Part shown: in pieces, positions 18,069-27,148 of the stretch
Position numbering within the stretch: the stretch's first letter is position 1
Layout of the letters: each line of letters opens with the position of its first letter
Origin: G963674665 sp963674665
GTDB taxonomy: Bacteria; Desulfobacterota; Desulfovibrionia; Desulfovibrionales; Desulfovibrionaceae
Length of the DNA stretch: 64,000 nucleotides
NCBI GenBank assembly: GCA_963674665.2
Contig: CAXXPL010000009.1
Location: forward strand, 62,001 to 126,000
Direction of reading: 5' to 3'
Program-made: the position numbers and the translations under genes
The notes under the pieces: model-generated
What the model saw: the letters and a program-made list of their open reading frames with translations, nothing else
The model's database searches: none
What the model was told of the DNA's origin: nothing

Positions 18069-19499
18069 ATGAATACCTACGAGTGCTATATCAACGGATC
18101 GTTCGTACCCCTGGAATCCTTGCCTCTCATGGATGTCGTCGACCCGGCCACCGGGGAGGTCTGCGCCCGTGTTCCCCAGTGCGGTGTGCAGGAGGCTGCC
18201 CTGGCTGTGGGCGCAGCCCGTGCGGCCCAGAAGGACTGGGCCCGGGTGCCTGCCTGCGAAAGGGCTGAATATCTGCTGAAGCTTGCCGCCTTGCTCAGGG
18301 CCAAGGCCGACGAACTGGGCTCCATCATCTGCACCGAGCAGGGCAAACCGATCTGGCACTCCACCGGTGAGACCCTGGGAGCCGCCGAGATCATGGAATA
18401 TCACGCCGGGTGGGCCCGCCGTATCGAGGGCGAAATCATGCCCAGCGACGACCGGGGCGAGAACATCTTCATCTACAAGGAGCCTGTGGGCGTGGTGGCC
18501 TGCATCCTGCCCTGGAATTTCCCCATGTTCGTGCTGGCGCGCAAGCTGGCTCCCGCCTTGATCACGGGCAACACCGTGATCCTGAAGCCGAGCTCCGAGA
18601 CCCCGTGTTCGGCCCTGGCCTTTGCCAGGCTGGTTGACGAGGCCGGGCTGCCTCCGGGCGTGGTGAACGTGATCAGCGGCAAGGGATCTGTGCTTGGAAA
18701 AGCCCTGACAGGGGACCCCCGGGTGGACATGGTGACCCTCACTGGCAGCACCGAGGCTGGCAAGCAGGTCATGACGGCCTGCGCCGGGTCCCTCACCAAG
18801 GTCTCCCTCGAACTTGGCGGCAAGGCCCCGGCAGTGGTCATGGCCGATGCTGACCTGGAGCTGGCGGTGAAGTGCATCAAAGGGGGGCGGATCGGCAACG
18901 CCGGGCAGGTGTGCAACTGCGTGGAGCGGGTCTATGTGCACCAGTCCGTCGCGGAGGCCTTTGTGGAGAAGATGTGCCAGGCAATGGGCGAGGTGAAACT
19001 CGGGCCGGGTCTGGAAGGGCCGGAGATGGGCCCCCTCGTCAGCGAGGCAGCCCTGGAGAACGTGCACGCCATGGTGCTCAGGGCGGTTGAACAAGGTGCG
19101 GCCATCGCCTGTGGCGGTCAGCGGTCCACGAAATTTCCCGCCGGGTATTTCTACGAGCCCACTGTGCTCACGGGCTGCCGCCAAGACATGGAAATCATGC
19201 GGGAGGAGATCTTCGGACCCGTGATGCCCATCATGACCTTTGAGACCGAGGAAGAGGCACTGGCCCTGGCCAATGACTGCAAGTACGGGCTCACGGCCAC
19301 CCTCTACACCACGAACTACGGCACCGCGCTGCGCTTCGCCAACAATGTCGAAGCCGGTGAATTGTATATCAACCGCAAACAGGGTGAGGCCTTTCAGGGC
19401 TATCACGCCGGTTGGAAGCAGTCCGGCCTTGGCGGTGACGACGGCCGGCATGGCGTATCCCAGTTCCTCAAAACCAGAACAGTCTACATGCAGTATTAG
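18069..19499 (+). CDS. AldA-like NAD-dependent aldehyde dehydrogenase (lactaldehyde / sulfolactaldehyde type)
   Basis: 476 aa, full length for the family. Catalytic Cys 282 lies in NAGQVCNCVERV and the general base Glu 248 in LELGGKAP; the nucleotide-binding PWNFPMFVLARKLAPAL is intact. The C-terminal INRKQGEAFQGYHAGWKQS and the NAGQVCNC motif resemble E. coli lactaldehyde dehydrogenase AldA more than betaine or succinate-semialdehyde enzymes. It would oxidise the aldehyde made by the upstream Fe-alcohol dehydrogenase. If the substrate is sulfolactaldehyde, the product sulfolactate could feed the SuyAB-like pair at 26855-28356. The physiological aldehyde is inferred, not shown. Confidence 0.92.
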   Translation: MNTYECYINGSFVPLESLPLMDVVDPATGEVCARVPQCGVQEAALAVGAARAAQKDWARVPACERAEYLLKLAALLRAKADELGSIICTEQGKPIWHSTGETLGAAEIMEYHAGWARRIEGEIMPSDDRGENIFIYKEPVGVVACILPWNFPMFVLARKLAPALITGNTVILKPSSETPCSALAFARLVDEAGLPPGVVNVISGKGSVLGKALTGDPRVDMVTLTGSTEAGKQVMTACAGSLTKVSLELGGKAPAVVMADADLELAVKCIKGGRIGNAGQVCNCVERVYVHQSVAEAFVEKMCQAMGEVKLGPGLEGPEMGPLVSEAALENVHAMVLRAVEQGAAIACGGQRSTKFPAGYFYEPTVLTGCRQDMEIMREEIFGPVMPIMTFETEEEALALANDCKYGLTATLYTTNYGTALRFANNVEAGELYINRKQGEAFQGYHAGWKQSGLGGDDGRHGVSQFLKTRTVYMQY

Positions 19500-19584
19500 G
19501 CGCACAATTCAGTGAGGTATTTCCGGAAGGTCCAAGGCTGTCCATAGTGACGCGGAGAATGCACATTTCATTCAGGAGGAAACC

Positions 19585-21147
19585 ATGCGGAAGGTATTGT
19601 TTGCGATCGTCATGATCATGTCGTTAACGTGGATAACATGCGCAGCCGCAGCGGAGCTGACCATCGGCACCAGAACCGAACCCAGCATCGACCCCCATTT
19701 CATGTACACCACCTCCAACCTCAACTTCTCCAAGCACATTTTCGGCATGTTGGTGGAATCCGATGAAAACGGCAACCCAGTCCCGGGCCTGGCCGAGTCC
19801 TGGAAACCCCTGGATCAGAACACCTGGGAATTCAAGCTGCGTGACGCGAAGTGCCACGACGGCAAGCCCTTTACCGCGGAGGACGTGAAGTTCTCCATCG
19901 AACGTATTCCCAACGTCAAAAACAGCCCCACGCCCCTCACCGGCACGGTAAAGTCGATTGCCAGCGTGGAGATCGTGGATCCCAAGACCGTGAAGCTCAT
20001 CACCAAGTCTCCCAACCCCAACCTGCCCATGCATTTGACCGAAGTCCCCATGGTGGTGAAGCGCACCGCTGATGGCGCCGAGACCAGTGACTTCAATTCA
20101 GGCAAGGCCGCCATCGGTGCAGGTCCCTACAAGTTCGTCGAGTTCCTGCCCGGCGACAAGGTGATGCTGGAGCGTTTCGACGGCTACTGGGGCACGAAAC
20201 CCGCCTGGGACAAGGTCACCTTCAAGGTTATCAGCGACGACGCAGCCCGCGTGGCCGCTCTCATGGGTAAGGACGTGGATTTCATCGACTACGTGCCCCC
20301 CACCCAGGCCGAGATGCTCAAGAAGCGCGATGGTGTCGAGGTATTTGCCCGCGCCTCCGACCGCATCATCTACCTCTTTGTCAACGTGGAGGCCGATTCC
20401 CTGCCCGCATTCACCGATGCGGCTGGCAAGGAGCTGGGCAAGAACCCTCTGCGCGACAAGAAGGTGCGTAAGGCCATCGCCATGTCCATCAACCGTCAGG
20501 TCATCGTGGACAAGGTCATGAAGGGGCTGGCTCAGGCCGAGACCCAGACCATCCCCAAGGGCTGGTACGGCTACAACCCGGACATCAAGAATCCGGCCTA
20601 CGATCCCGCCAAGGCCAAGGCCCTGCTGGCGGAGGCAGGCTATCCGGACGGCTTCGGCATCACGGTGTACGGCCCCAACGACAGATATGTGAACGACAGC
20701 CAGATCTGTCAGGCCGTTGGCCAGATGATGTCCCAGGCCGGTCTGAAGGTGAAGGTGGATACCATGCCCAAGTCCGTGTTCTTCACCAAGACCGGCCCCC
20801 CGAACAATGAGTTCACCTTCGGCCTCCTGGGCTGGGGCAACACCCCGGTCTCCACCGACGGCATGGAAGGCCTGATCCACAGCAATTCGGAGAAGGTGGG
20901 AATGGGGCAGTACAACGCCGGTGGCTACGCCAACCCCGAGGTTGACGCCCTCATCGAGAAGGCCGCCCGGACAGTGGACATGGCCGCCCGCGAAAAGCTG
21001 GTGCGGCAGGCCAGCGCCCTGGCCATGGAAGACGTGGCCCTGATTCCGCTGCATACCCAGTACAGCATCTCCGCCGGCCGCGCCGGGCTGACCTACACCC
21101 CCCGTGCCGACGAAGGCACCCTGGCCATGAACGTCAAGGCGCAATAA
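19585..21147 (+). CDS. Periplasmic family-5 (peptide/nickel type) substrate-binding protein, operon 1
   Basis: 520 aa. A signal peptide (MRKVLFAIVMIMSLTWITCAAAA) follows a strong AGGAGG site. The mature protein has the SBP_bac_5 pattern: LAESWKPLDQNTWEFKLRD, KPFTAEDVKFSIER, GAGPYKFVEFLPGDKV and the C-terminal ALAMEDVALIPLHTQ. It is the first gene of a five-gene ABC importer (through 25190) for peptides or related solutes. Two strong hairpins lie between it and the permease gene, which would favour higher levels of the binding-protein mRNA. It follows aldA by 85 bp. Confidence 0.93.
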   Translation: MRKVLFAIVMIMSLTWITCAAAAELTIGTRTEPSIDPHFMYTTSNLNFSKHIFGMLVESDENGNPVPGLAESWKPLDQNTWEFKLRDAKCHDGKPFTAEDVKFSIERIPNVKNSPTPLTGTVKSIASVEIVDPKTVKLITKSPNPNLPMHLTEVPMVVKRTADGAETSDFNSGKAAIGAGPYKFVEFLPGDKVMLERFDGYWGTKPAWDKVTFKVISDDAARVAALMGKDVDFIDYVPPTQAEMLKKRDGVEVFARASDRIIYLFVNVEADSLPAFTDAAGKELGKNPLRDKKVRKAIAMSINRQVIVDKVMKGLAQAETQTIPKGWYGYNPDIKNPAYDPAKAKALLAEAGYPDGFGITVYGPNDRYVNDSQICQAVGQMMSQAGLKVKVDTMPKSVFFTKTGPPNNEFTFGLLGWGNTPVSTDGMEGLIHSNSEKVGMGQYNAGGYANPEVDALIEKAARTVDMAAREKLVRQASALAMEDVALIPLHTQYSISAGRAGLTYTPRADEGTLAMNVKAQ

Positions 21148-21167
21148 CAGCAAGAATGATGAGTTGT

Positions 21168-21271
21168 GCGAGGGGGAGATTTTCCCCCTCGCCCCCCCTT
21201 GCTGAACTATACATTGTAACAGGTTTCAGGAGGGGGGTCCGGAGGGAAGCCTTTTCAAAAGGGGGCCCCCC
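21168..21271 (+). other. Two intercistronic hairpins after the binding-protein gene
   Basis: A perfect 10-bp stem GCGAGGGGGA/TCCCCCTCGC (21168-21192) and a longer stem from GGGGGGTCC (21232) to CCCCCC (21271) with an inner CCTTTT/AAAAGG stem. Neither is followed by a clear T-run, so partial termination or 3' mRNA protection is more likely than full termination. Confidence 0.6.
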
Positions 21272-21308
21272 GACAACCACACACCAATATTTTAAACAAG
21301 CTGGTGAC

Positions 21309-22286
21309 ATGACGGTCTTTTTTCTCCGAAGATTGCTGCAGGCGGTGGTGGTGCTGTTCGTGGTATCACTGCTGGTCTTCACAGGTGTCTTCGCCATCGG
21401 CGACCCGGTCAAGCTGTTGATCGACCCCCGGGCGACCAGCGAGGAGATCGCCACGGTGCGCGAGAATCTGGGACTGGACCGCCCTTTGTATGAACAATAT
21501 TTCCATTTCGTGTCCTCGGCCATCAGGGGCGACTTCGGCAAGTCCTTCATCCACAACATCCCCGCCTTGAAGCTGATCATGGACCGCTTCCCGGCCACCT
21601 TCGAGCTGGCTTTCTGCGCCATCCTGATAACCGTGGTCCTGGGGATTCCGTTGGGCATGTGGGCGGGGCTCAGGCCGGAGTCCTGGGCAGGGAGGCTGAT
21701 CCTGTCGGGCTCCATCCTCGGCTTCAGCCTGCCCTCGTTCTGGGTGGGCATCCTGCTGGTGATGTTTTTCAGCATCCGCCTGGGGTGGCTGCCCACCATG
21801 GGGCGCGGGGAGACCGTGCAGGTGTTTGGCGTGGGCTTCAGCATGTTCACGCTGGACGGGCTCAGGCACCTGATCCTGCCCGCTTTCAACCTGGGCCTGT
21901 TCTCCCTCTCCCTGGTCATTCGCCTGACCCGCGCCGGAGTGCAGGAGACCTGGTCCCTGGACTACGTGAAGTTCGCGCGGGCCAAGGGGCTGTCCTTTCA
22001 TCGGGTGGTGCTGGTGCACGTGCTCAAGAACATCCTGATCCCCATCGTCACCATCCTGGGGCTGGAGTTCGGCACCATCCTGGCCTTTGCCGTGGTCACG
22101 GAGTCCATCTTCGCCTGGCCCGGAATGGGCAAGCTGATCATCGATTCCCTGAAGCTCCTGGATCGGCCGGTCATTGTGGCCTACATCATGACCATCGTCT
22201 TCATCTTCATCATCATCAACCTCTGCGTCGACCTGCTCTACGCGGTGCTGGACCCGCGCATCCGCCTGGACAGCAAGGAGGAGTGA
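21309..22286 (+). CDS. ABC transporter permease, DppB type, operon 1
   Basis: 325 aa from the ATG at 21309 (MTVFFLRRLLQAVVVLFVV), which begins in the first membrane helix as in DppB/GsiC proteins; the longer frame reads through the intercistronic hairpins. About six membrane segments. The coupling-helix EAA loop is YVKFARAKGLSFHRVVLVHVLKN. It pairs with the DppC-type permease 3 bp downstream to form the membrane channel. Confidence 0.92.
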   Translation: MTVFFLRRLLQAVVVLFVVSLLVFTGVFAIGDPVKLLIDPRATSEEIATVRENLGLDRPLYEQYFHFVSSAIRGDFGKSFIHNIPALKLIMDRFPATFELAFCAILITVVLGIPLGMWAGLRPESWAGRLILSGSILGFSLPSFWVGILLVMFFSIRLGWLPTMGRGETVQVFGVGFSMFTLDGLRHLILPAFNLGLFSLSLVIRLTRAGVQETWSLDYVKFARAKGLSFHRVVLVHVLKNILIPIVTILGLEFGTILAFAVVTESIFAWPGMGKLIIDSLKLLDRPVIVAYIMTIVFIFIIINLCVDLLYAVLDPRIRLDSKEE

Positions 22287-22289
22287 GCC

Positions 22290-23216
22290 ATGGCCCAGGA
22301 GCGATTGTCAGCATCCGGCGCCCGGGCAGTGAAGGCGCACCCCGTGGAGACGCCCTTCAGGAGACTGGTGTCGGATTTTGCGGAGAGCAAACTTGCCATG
22401 ATCGGGCTGGTGGCTCTGGTCATTTTCTGCCTCATCGCCCTGTTCGCGCCGGTGATCTCGCCCCAGAACCCCTATGACCCGGCGCAGCTCAATCTGCTGG
22501 ACGCAGAACTGCCTCCGGGCAGCACGGGAATGGACGGAACCACCTATATCCTGGGCACGGACGGGCAGGGGCGCGACATGCTCTCGGCCATCTTCTACGG
22601 CCTGCGCATCAGCCTGGGCATAGGACTGGCCAGCGGACTTGTGGCCTTCTCCCTGGGGCTGGTGGTGGGTATCAGCGCCGCCTATTTCGGGGGGCGTTTC
22701 GACATGCTGGTCATGCGCATCGTGGACATCCAACTGGGTTTTCCCGCCATCCTCATCGCCCTGGTGCTGCTGGCGGTTGTGGGGCGCGGGGTGGATAAGG
22801 TGGTCATCGCCCTGGTGGCGTCCCAGTGGGTTTATTTCGCCCGGGCTGCGCGCGGCGCGGGTATCGCCAACAGCAAGATGGAGTATGTCGCCGCGGCCAG
22901 ATGCCTAGCCCTGTCCACGCCCAGGGTGCTGTTCCGGCATTTGCTGCCCAACTGCCTGCCTCCTCTCATTGTGGTGTGCACCGTGCAGGTGGGCAACGCC
23001 ATCGCCCTGGAAGCCACGCTGTCCTTCCTCGGCGTGGGGCTCCCGGTGACCAAGCCGTCCCTCGGACTGCTCATCGCCAACGGCTACCAGTACATGCTCT
23101 CGGACATGCAGTGGATCAGCTTCTACCCCGGCATTGCCCTGCTGCTCACCATCGTGAGCATCAACCTGGTGGCGGACCAACTGCGCGAGGCTCTCAATCC
23201 GAGGTCCCAGGAATGA
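22290..23216 (+). CDS. ABC transporter permease, DppC type, operon 1
   Basis: 308 aa with an N-terminal OppC_N segment (FAESKLAMIGLVALVIFCLIA) and about six membrane helices. The EAA loop reads YVAAARCLALSTPRVLFRHLLPN. A strong AAGGAGG site lies over the stop of the preceding gene. Its stop overlaps the next start (ATGA at 23213), which shows translational coupling to the ATPase gene. Confidence 0.93.
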   Translation: MAQERLSASGARAVKAHPVETPFRRLVSDFAESKLAMIGLVALVIFCLIALFAPVISPQNPYDPAQLNLLDAELPPGSTGMDGTTYILGTDGQGRDMLSAIFYGLRISLGIGLASGLVAFSLGLVVGISAAYFGGRFDMLVMRIVDIQLGFPAILIALVLLAVVGRGVDKVVIALVASQWVYFARAARGAGIANSKMEYVAAARCLALSTPRVLFRHLLPNCLPPLIVVCTVQVGNAIALEATLSFLGVGLPVTKPSLGLLIANGYQYMLSDMQWISFYPGIALLLTIVSINLVADQLREALNPRSQE

Positions 23217-24199
23217 ACGACACACGGAACATCATCGAGGTGCGTAACCTCAAGACCCATTTCTTCACCAAACGCGGTGTGATCCGGGCGGTGGACGGCG
23301 TGAGCTACTCCCTTAAGCGGGGGGAGATCCTGGGCGTGGTGGGCGAATCCGGTTCGGGCAAGTCGGTGACCGCCTTCTCCATCATGGGGTTGGTGGACCC
23401 GCCCGGTCGCGTGGTGTCGGGCTCCGTATTGTACAAGGGGCGGGACATCATCAACATCCCCAGGCTCGAGCGCAGGAAGCTGCGTGGCAGCGACATCGCC
23501 ATGGTCTTCCAGAACCCGCTCATGACCCTGAACCCGGTGCTGCGCATCGACACCCAGATGGTGGAAGCCATCAGGGCCCACCGGCAGGTGGGCAGACAAC
23601 AGGCCCTGTCCGAGTGCCTCCAAGCTCTGGAAAAGGTGGGCATCCCCTCGCCGGAGCGGCGCCTGAAGGGCTATCCGCATCAACTGTCCGGCGGCATGCG
23701 CCAGCGCGTGGCCATAGCCATCGCCCTGCTCAACCGGCCGGACCTGATCATCGCGGACGAGCCGACAACAGCGCTGGATGTCACCATCCAGGCCCAGATC
23801 CTCTACGAGATGAAAAAGCTTTGCCGCCAGGAGGATACCTCCCTCATCTGGATCACCCACGACCTCACCGTCGTGGCCGGACTGGCGCACCGGGTGTGCG
23901 TCATGTACGCGGGCAGGGTGGTGGAACTCGGAACCGTGGGAGCTGTGCTGGACACCCCCCTGCATCCCTACACCATAGGCCTGATCGGCTCGGTGCCCAG
24001 CCGGGACAGGAAGAGGGAGGCGCTGCGGCAGATTCCCGGCATGACCCCATCGCTTATCGGCCTGGGGCAGGGGTGCGCGTTCAAGGATCGCTGCTTCAAG
24101 GCGGATGCCGGTTGCGAACAGCAGCCTCCTATGCACGAAAAAGAGCCCGGCCACTGGGTGAGATGTCATCACCCCGCGGGCGCGGGAGGGGAGATCTGA
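23213..24199 (+). CDS. ABC transporter ATP-binding protein, DppD type, operon 1
   Basis: 328 aa from the ATG at 23213, which overlaps the dppC-like stop; a longer frame upstream is a shadow of dppC. Walker A is GESGSGKS, the signature LSGGMRQR, Walker B LIIADEPTTALD, and the switch His lies in WITHDLTVV. The C-terminal oligopeptide-ABC domain carries a Cys-rich cluster (GCAFKDRC, later Cys), as usual for Dpp/Opp ATPases. It powers import together with the DppF-type partner encoded next. Confidence 0.93.
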   Translation: MNDTRNIIEVRNLKTHFFTKRGVIRAVDGVSYSLKRGEILGVVGESGSGKSVTAFSIMGLVDPPGRVVSGSVLYKGRDIINIPRLERRKLRGSDIAMVFQNPLMTLNPVLRIDTQMVEAIRAHRQVGRQQALSECLQALEKVGIPSPERRLKGYPHQLSGGMRQRVAIAIALLNRPDLIIADEPTTALDVTIQAQILYEMKKLCRQEDTSLIWITHDLTVVAGLAHRVCVMYAGRVVELGTVGAVLDTPLHPYTIGLIGSVPSRDRKREALRQIPGMTPSLIGLGQGCAFKDRCFKADAGCEQQPPMHEKEPGHWVRCHHPAGAGGEI

Positions 24200-24200
24200 G

Positions 24201-25190
24201 ATGAACACTCCCCTGATTAACGGAGACAACCTGCGCAAGGTCTTTGTGAAGAACCTGGACCTGGCCGCCAAGCTGGTCAAGCTGGCCGGGGGCGATGTCA
24301 GGGAGGAGCGGGTGAACGCCCTCAACGGGGTGGACCTGAGCATCGACAAGGGGCGGGTCGTCGGGCTAGTGGGCGAATCCGGATGCGGCAAGAGCACCCT
24401 GGGCAGGATTGTGGCCCTGTTGGACCACCCCACGTCCGGGGAGCTCCTGTACAAGGGGCGGGCCGTGGCCTACATGAGCCATGCGGAGTTCAGGAAGGCT
24501 TCCCTCTCCCTGCAGATGATCTTTCAGGATCCCCTGTCCGCGCTGAATCCGCGCATGCGCGCCCTGGACGTGGTGGGTGAGGCGCCCCTCGCCCATGGAC
24601 TGATCCGGAGGGACGAGTACGTGGAATACGCTGAGGCAGCCATGCTGCGTTGCGGGCTGGATCCGGCGGTGAAGTACCGCTATCCCCACCAGTTTTCCGG
24701 GGGGCAGCGGCAGCGTCTGGGGATCGCACGGGCTCTGGCCGTGAAGCCCGAGCTCATTGTCTGCGACGAGGCCGTGGCCGCCCTGGACGTGTCCATCCAG
24801 GCCCAGATCATCAACCTGTTCCGCGAGCTCAAGGAGAGGGAGGAGCTGACCTACCTGTTCATCAGCCACGACATCGCGGTGGTCGAATATCTGTGCGACA
24901 CTGTGGTGGTGATGTACCTTGGAAATTTCGTGGAACAGGCTGACTGCCGCGAGCTCTTCGAGCACCCCCAGCACCCCTATACCAGAGCCCTCTTGAACGA
25001 GGTGCCGCGTCTGGATGTGCGGGATATCGAATACGCCCCCATTCAGGGCGAGATACCCTCGCCGTTGAATCCGCCAAGCGGCTGCGCCTTTCATACGCGC
25101 TGCCCCAAGGCCGAGGCGGTGTGCTCACAGCAGGTGCCGCAGTGGCGCGAGATAGGGGTGGGGCATTTCGCGGCCTGTCATTTAATTTAG
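24201..25190 (+). CDS. ABC transporter ATP-binding protein, DppF type, operon 1
   Basis: 329 aa. Walker A GESGCGKST, signature FSGGQRQR, Walker B LIVCDEAVAALD (EA instead of the usual EP), and His in FISHDIAVV. The C-terminal GCAFHTRC cluster is typical of the oligopeptide/dipeptide ATPases. It starts 1 bp after the preceding stop. Its TAG stop (25188-25190) lies inside the terminal bases of repeat copy B. Confidence 0.93.
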   Translation: MNTPLINGDNLRKVFVKNLDLAAKLVKLAGGDVREERVNALNGVDLSIDKGRVVGLVGESGCGKSTLGRIVALLDHPTSGELLYKGRAVAYMSHAEFRKASLSLQMIFQDPLSALNPRMRALDVVGEAPLAHGLIRRDEYVEYAEAAMLRCGLDPAVKYRYPHQFSGGQRQRLGIARALAVKPELIVCDEAVAALDVSIQAQIINLFRELKEREELTYLFISHDIAVVEYLCDTVVVMYLGNFVEQADCRELFEHPQHPYTRALLNEVPRLDVRDIEYAPIQGEIPSPLNPPSGCAFHTRCPKAEAVCSQQVPQWREIGVGHFAACHLI

Positions 25191-25315
25191 AGCATTTAGA
25201 CTTATGAATAGTTCAAATGCTCTGCAAGGATTTGCCTGCAAATCATTGCCGCGAAATGCTTGTAAGTTGGCTCTGCCAACTGTTGAACAAGCATTTCATG
25301 CGTAATACGCTCTAG
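25187..25315 (-). repeat. Dispersed hairpin-rich repeat, copy B
   Basis: The best-preserved copy, 129 bp, in inverted orientation to copy A. As read from the dppF-like transcript it gives three stem-loops: GAGCATTT/AAATGCTC, GATTTGC/GCAAATC, and AAATGCTTGT/ACAAGCATTT with an inner AGTTGGC/GCCAACT stem. It starts within the stop codon of the DppF-type gene and ends at CTAG, immediately before the ribosome-binding site of the amidohydrolase gene. Confidence 0.85.
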
Positions 25316-25325
25316 GAGAAGGACC

Positions 25326-26633
25326 ATGGAAGCATATACCGGAGCAACCCTGATAGACGGAAGCGGAACGCCTCCAGTTGCGGACGCGGTGCTGCTGGTG
25401 GAGGACGGCCGGGTGCTGGACGCGGGGGCACGCCAGACGGTGGCGCTGCCTTCGGATGTTCCGGCAGTGGACTGCACCGGCTGCTGGATCATGCCCGGAT
25501 TGATCGAGGGGCATATCCACATCCAGGGAACAGATACTCTGGCGCCAGAGGAATTGATCAACCGCCCCCCTGAAATGCGTCTCCTGCAGGCGACCCGTGA
25601 TCTGTGGGCGCTGCTGGATGCCGGGTATACCACGGTCCGTGATTGCGGCGAGTACAACGCTTTTTTTCTCAAACAGGCCGTGGAGCAGGGCACGGTGATC
25701 GGTCCCAGGATCGTGGCCTGCGGGGCCATGATCACCCAGACTGCCGGGCATGGTGATCCGGCCCACGAGTTTCCCGAGGAGTGGGTGAACCAACGCAGGC
25801 TCACAGTCATGGCCGACGGCGAGGACGAGTGCCGCCGGGCGGCCCGACGCATGATCCGTGAAGGGGCCGACTTCATCAAGCTCTGCACCTCCGGCGGAGT
25901 GCTCTCGGACCGGGACGCGCCCATGCTCTCGCAGTATACCCAACGCGAGGTGGACGCCCTTGTTGAGGAGGCCCACCGGTTCGGCAGGAAGGCGGCCGCC
26001 CATGCCCACTCCACCGCCGGAATAAAGGCCGCACTGCGGGCCGGAATGGACACCATCGAGCATGGCTCACTGGCGGACGACGAGGCCATCCGCATGATGC
26101 TGGATCAGGAGGTGGTCATGATGCCCACCCTGGGCCTGGGGTTCAGCCTGATGCACCAGGGGCGCGAGTTGGGGCTCTCGGACCGTTATCGGCAGAAAGC
26201 GCTGCACATCCGTAGTCGAAAGCGGGAGTGCCTGCAAAAGGTCATTCAGGCAGGGGTGAGCCTGGGTTGTGGTTCCGACTTTCTGGGAGGTGCGCTCTGT
26301 CCCCAGGGGAAAAACGCCCTGGAATTGGTCCTGCATCGGAGCGAAACGGGGCGTGATCCCGCCGATATCCTGGCCTCGGCCACCAGCGTGAACGCCCGCG
26401 CCCTGGGGCTGGAAAGCGAGGTGGGGCTGCTGCGCAAGGGCTGGCGGGCCGATTTTATCGTCCTGGAGGGCAATCCGCTGGAGGACCTCGAGTTGTTGTT
26501 GGCTCCTGACAATATCCGCACCGTGGTCAAGGACGGTGCGCCTGTTCCCAGGATGCCCGCCCGGCTCAGGCCGGCTGATTTTTCCGAATCGTTCATGGCG
26601 CGGGTGCGCGGCGGGGGACATGGCCCCCTCTGA
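25326..26633 (+). CDS. Metal-dependent amidohydrolase (imidazolonepropionase / Xaa-Pro dipeptidase-like)
   Basis: 435 aa, no signal peptide, so cytoplasmic. Motifs of the amidohydrolase superfamily appear in order: GLIEGHIHIQ (metal His pair) at about 58-67, a Lys in ADFIKLCTSGG suited to carbamylation at about 180, AAHAHS near 220, DTIEHGS near 240 and the metal Asp in LGCGSDF near 317. Relatives include prolidase-like and arginine-carboxypeptidase-like enzymes that split N-acyl amino acids or dipeptides. Position directly behind a peptide importer suggests it hydrolyses the imported compound. A good GGAG site precedes the start. Confidence 0.88.
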   Translation: MEAYTGATLIDGSGTPPVADAVLLVEDGRVLDAGARQTVALPSDVPAVDCTGCWIMPGLIEGHIHIQGTDTLAPEELINRPPEMRLLQATRDLWALLDAGYTTVRDCGEYNAFFLKQAVEQGTVIGPRIVACGAMITQTAGHGDPAHEFPEEWVNQRRLTVMADGEDECRRAARRMIREGADFIKLCTSGGVLSDRDAPMLSQYTQREVDALVEEAHRFGRKAAAHAHSTAGIKAALRAGMDTIEHGSLADDEAIRMMLDQEVVMMPTLGLGFSLMHQGRELGLSDRYRQKALHIRSRKRECLQKVIQAGVSLGCGSDFLGGALCPQGKNALELVLHRSETGRDPADILASATSVNARALGLESEVGLLRKGWRADFIVLEGNPLEDLELLLAPDNIRTVVKDGAPVPRMPARLRPADFSESFMARVRGGGHGPL

Positions 26634-26854
26634 ATCGAGAAAAGCTAGGGAAACACTGCATAATCGCCCGCTGGCTTTGTTGCTGCGAAAAAGACAAATC
26701 CACGTGTATGTCTAACTACACGCCGGCCTTGCCTTTTCCTTGCGCCTCGCCAGCGAACAATTCTACAGCATTTCTGGATATTGCGATTAATCGGCACTTC
26801 CCTGGAAAAATACTGCTGGTGCTCCGCAAAGGAGGCCGCACGAGAGGAGAGCAC

Positions 26855-27148
26855 ATGCGGAAGAAAGGCATACTGCTGCACCCGGAGGACAACGTCGTGG
26901 TGGTGCTGGAGCCTGTGCAGGCCGGTGACACGGTGCTGATCAAGCCCGACGGCGATGAACTGGTGGCACTGGAAACCGTGATCTTCGGGCACAAGCTGGC
27001 CCGTTGCGCCATGGAAAAGGGGCAGGTGGTCATGAAGTACGGCAGCCCCATGGGCAGGACCGTTGCGGATATCGCCAAGGGCGCCCACGTGCATGTGCAC
27101 AACATCGCCGGGCTCATGGGGAGCGCCCCCAGGGAGGGCGAGCAATGA
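26855..27148 (+). CDS. UxaA/SuyA-type small lyase subunit (SAF domain)
   Basis: 97 aa from the ATG at 26855, chosen for the GAGAGGAGA site; the longer open frame has an unrelated leader. It is a SAF-fold domain equal to the N-terminal part of altronate dehydratase and to SuyA of sulfolactate sulfo-lyase. Typical elements: LLHPEDNVVVVLEPVQAGD, FGHKLARCAME and MKYGSPMGRTVADIAKG, ending HVHVHN. It overlaps the large-subunit gene by ATGA, so the two are translated together. Substrate alternatives are 3-sulfolactate, altronate or another 2-hydroxy acid; a free-standing small subunit with a ~400-aa partner is the SuyAB-like layout. Confidence 0.85.
   Translation: MRKKGILLHPEDNVVVVLEPVQAGDTVLIKPDGDELVALETVIFGHKLARCAMEKGQVVMKYGSPMGRTVADIAKGAHVHVHNIAGLMGSAPREGEQ

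Noticed and set aside
26640..26720. Sequence GGCTTTGTTGCTGCG resembling an IS5/IS903-type end upstream of the SuyA-like gene
   Set aside because: No matching inverted repeat, transposase or target duplication is present.
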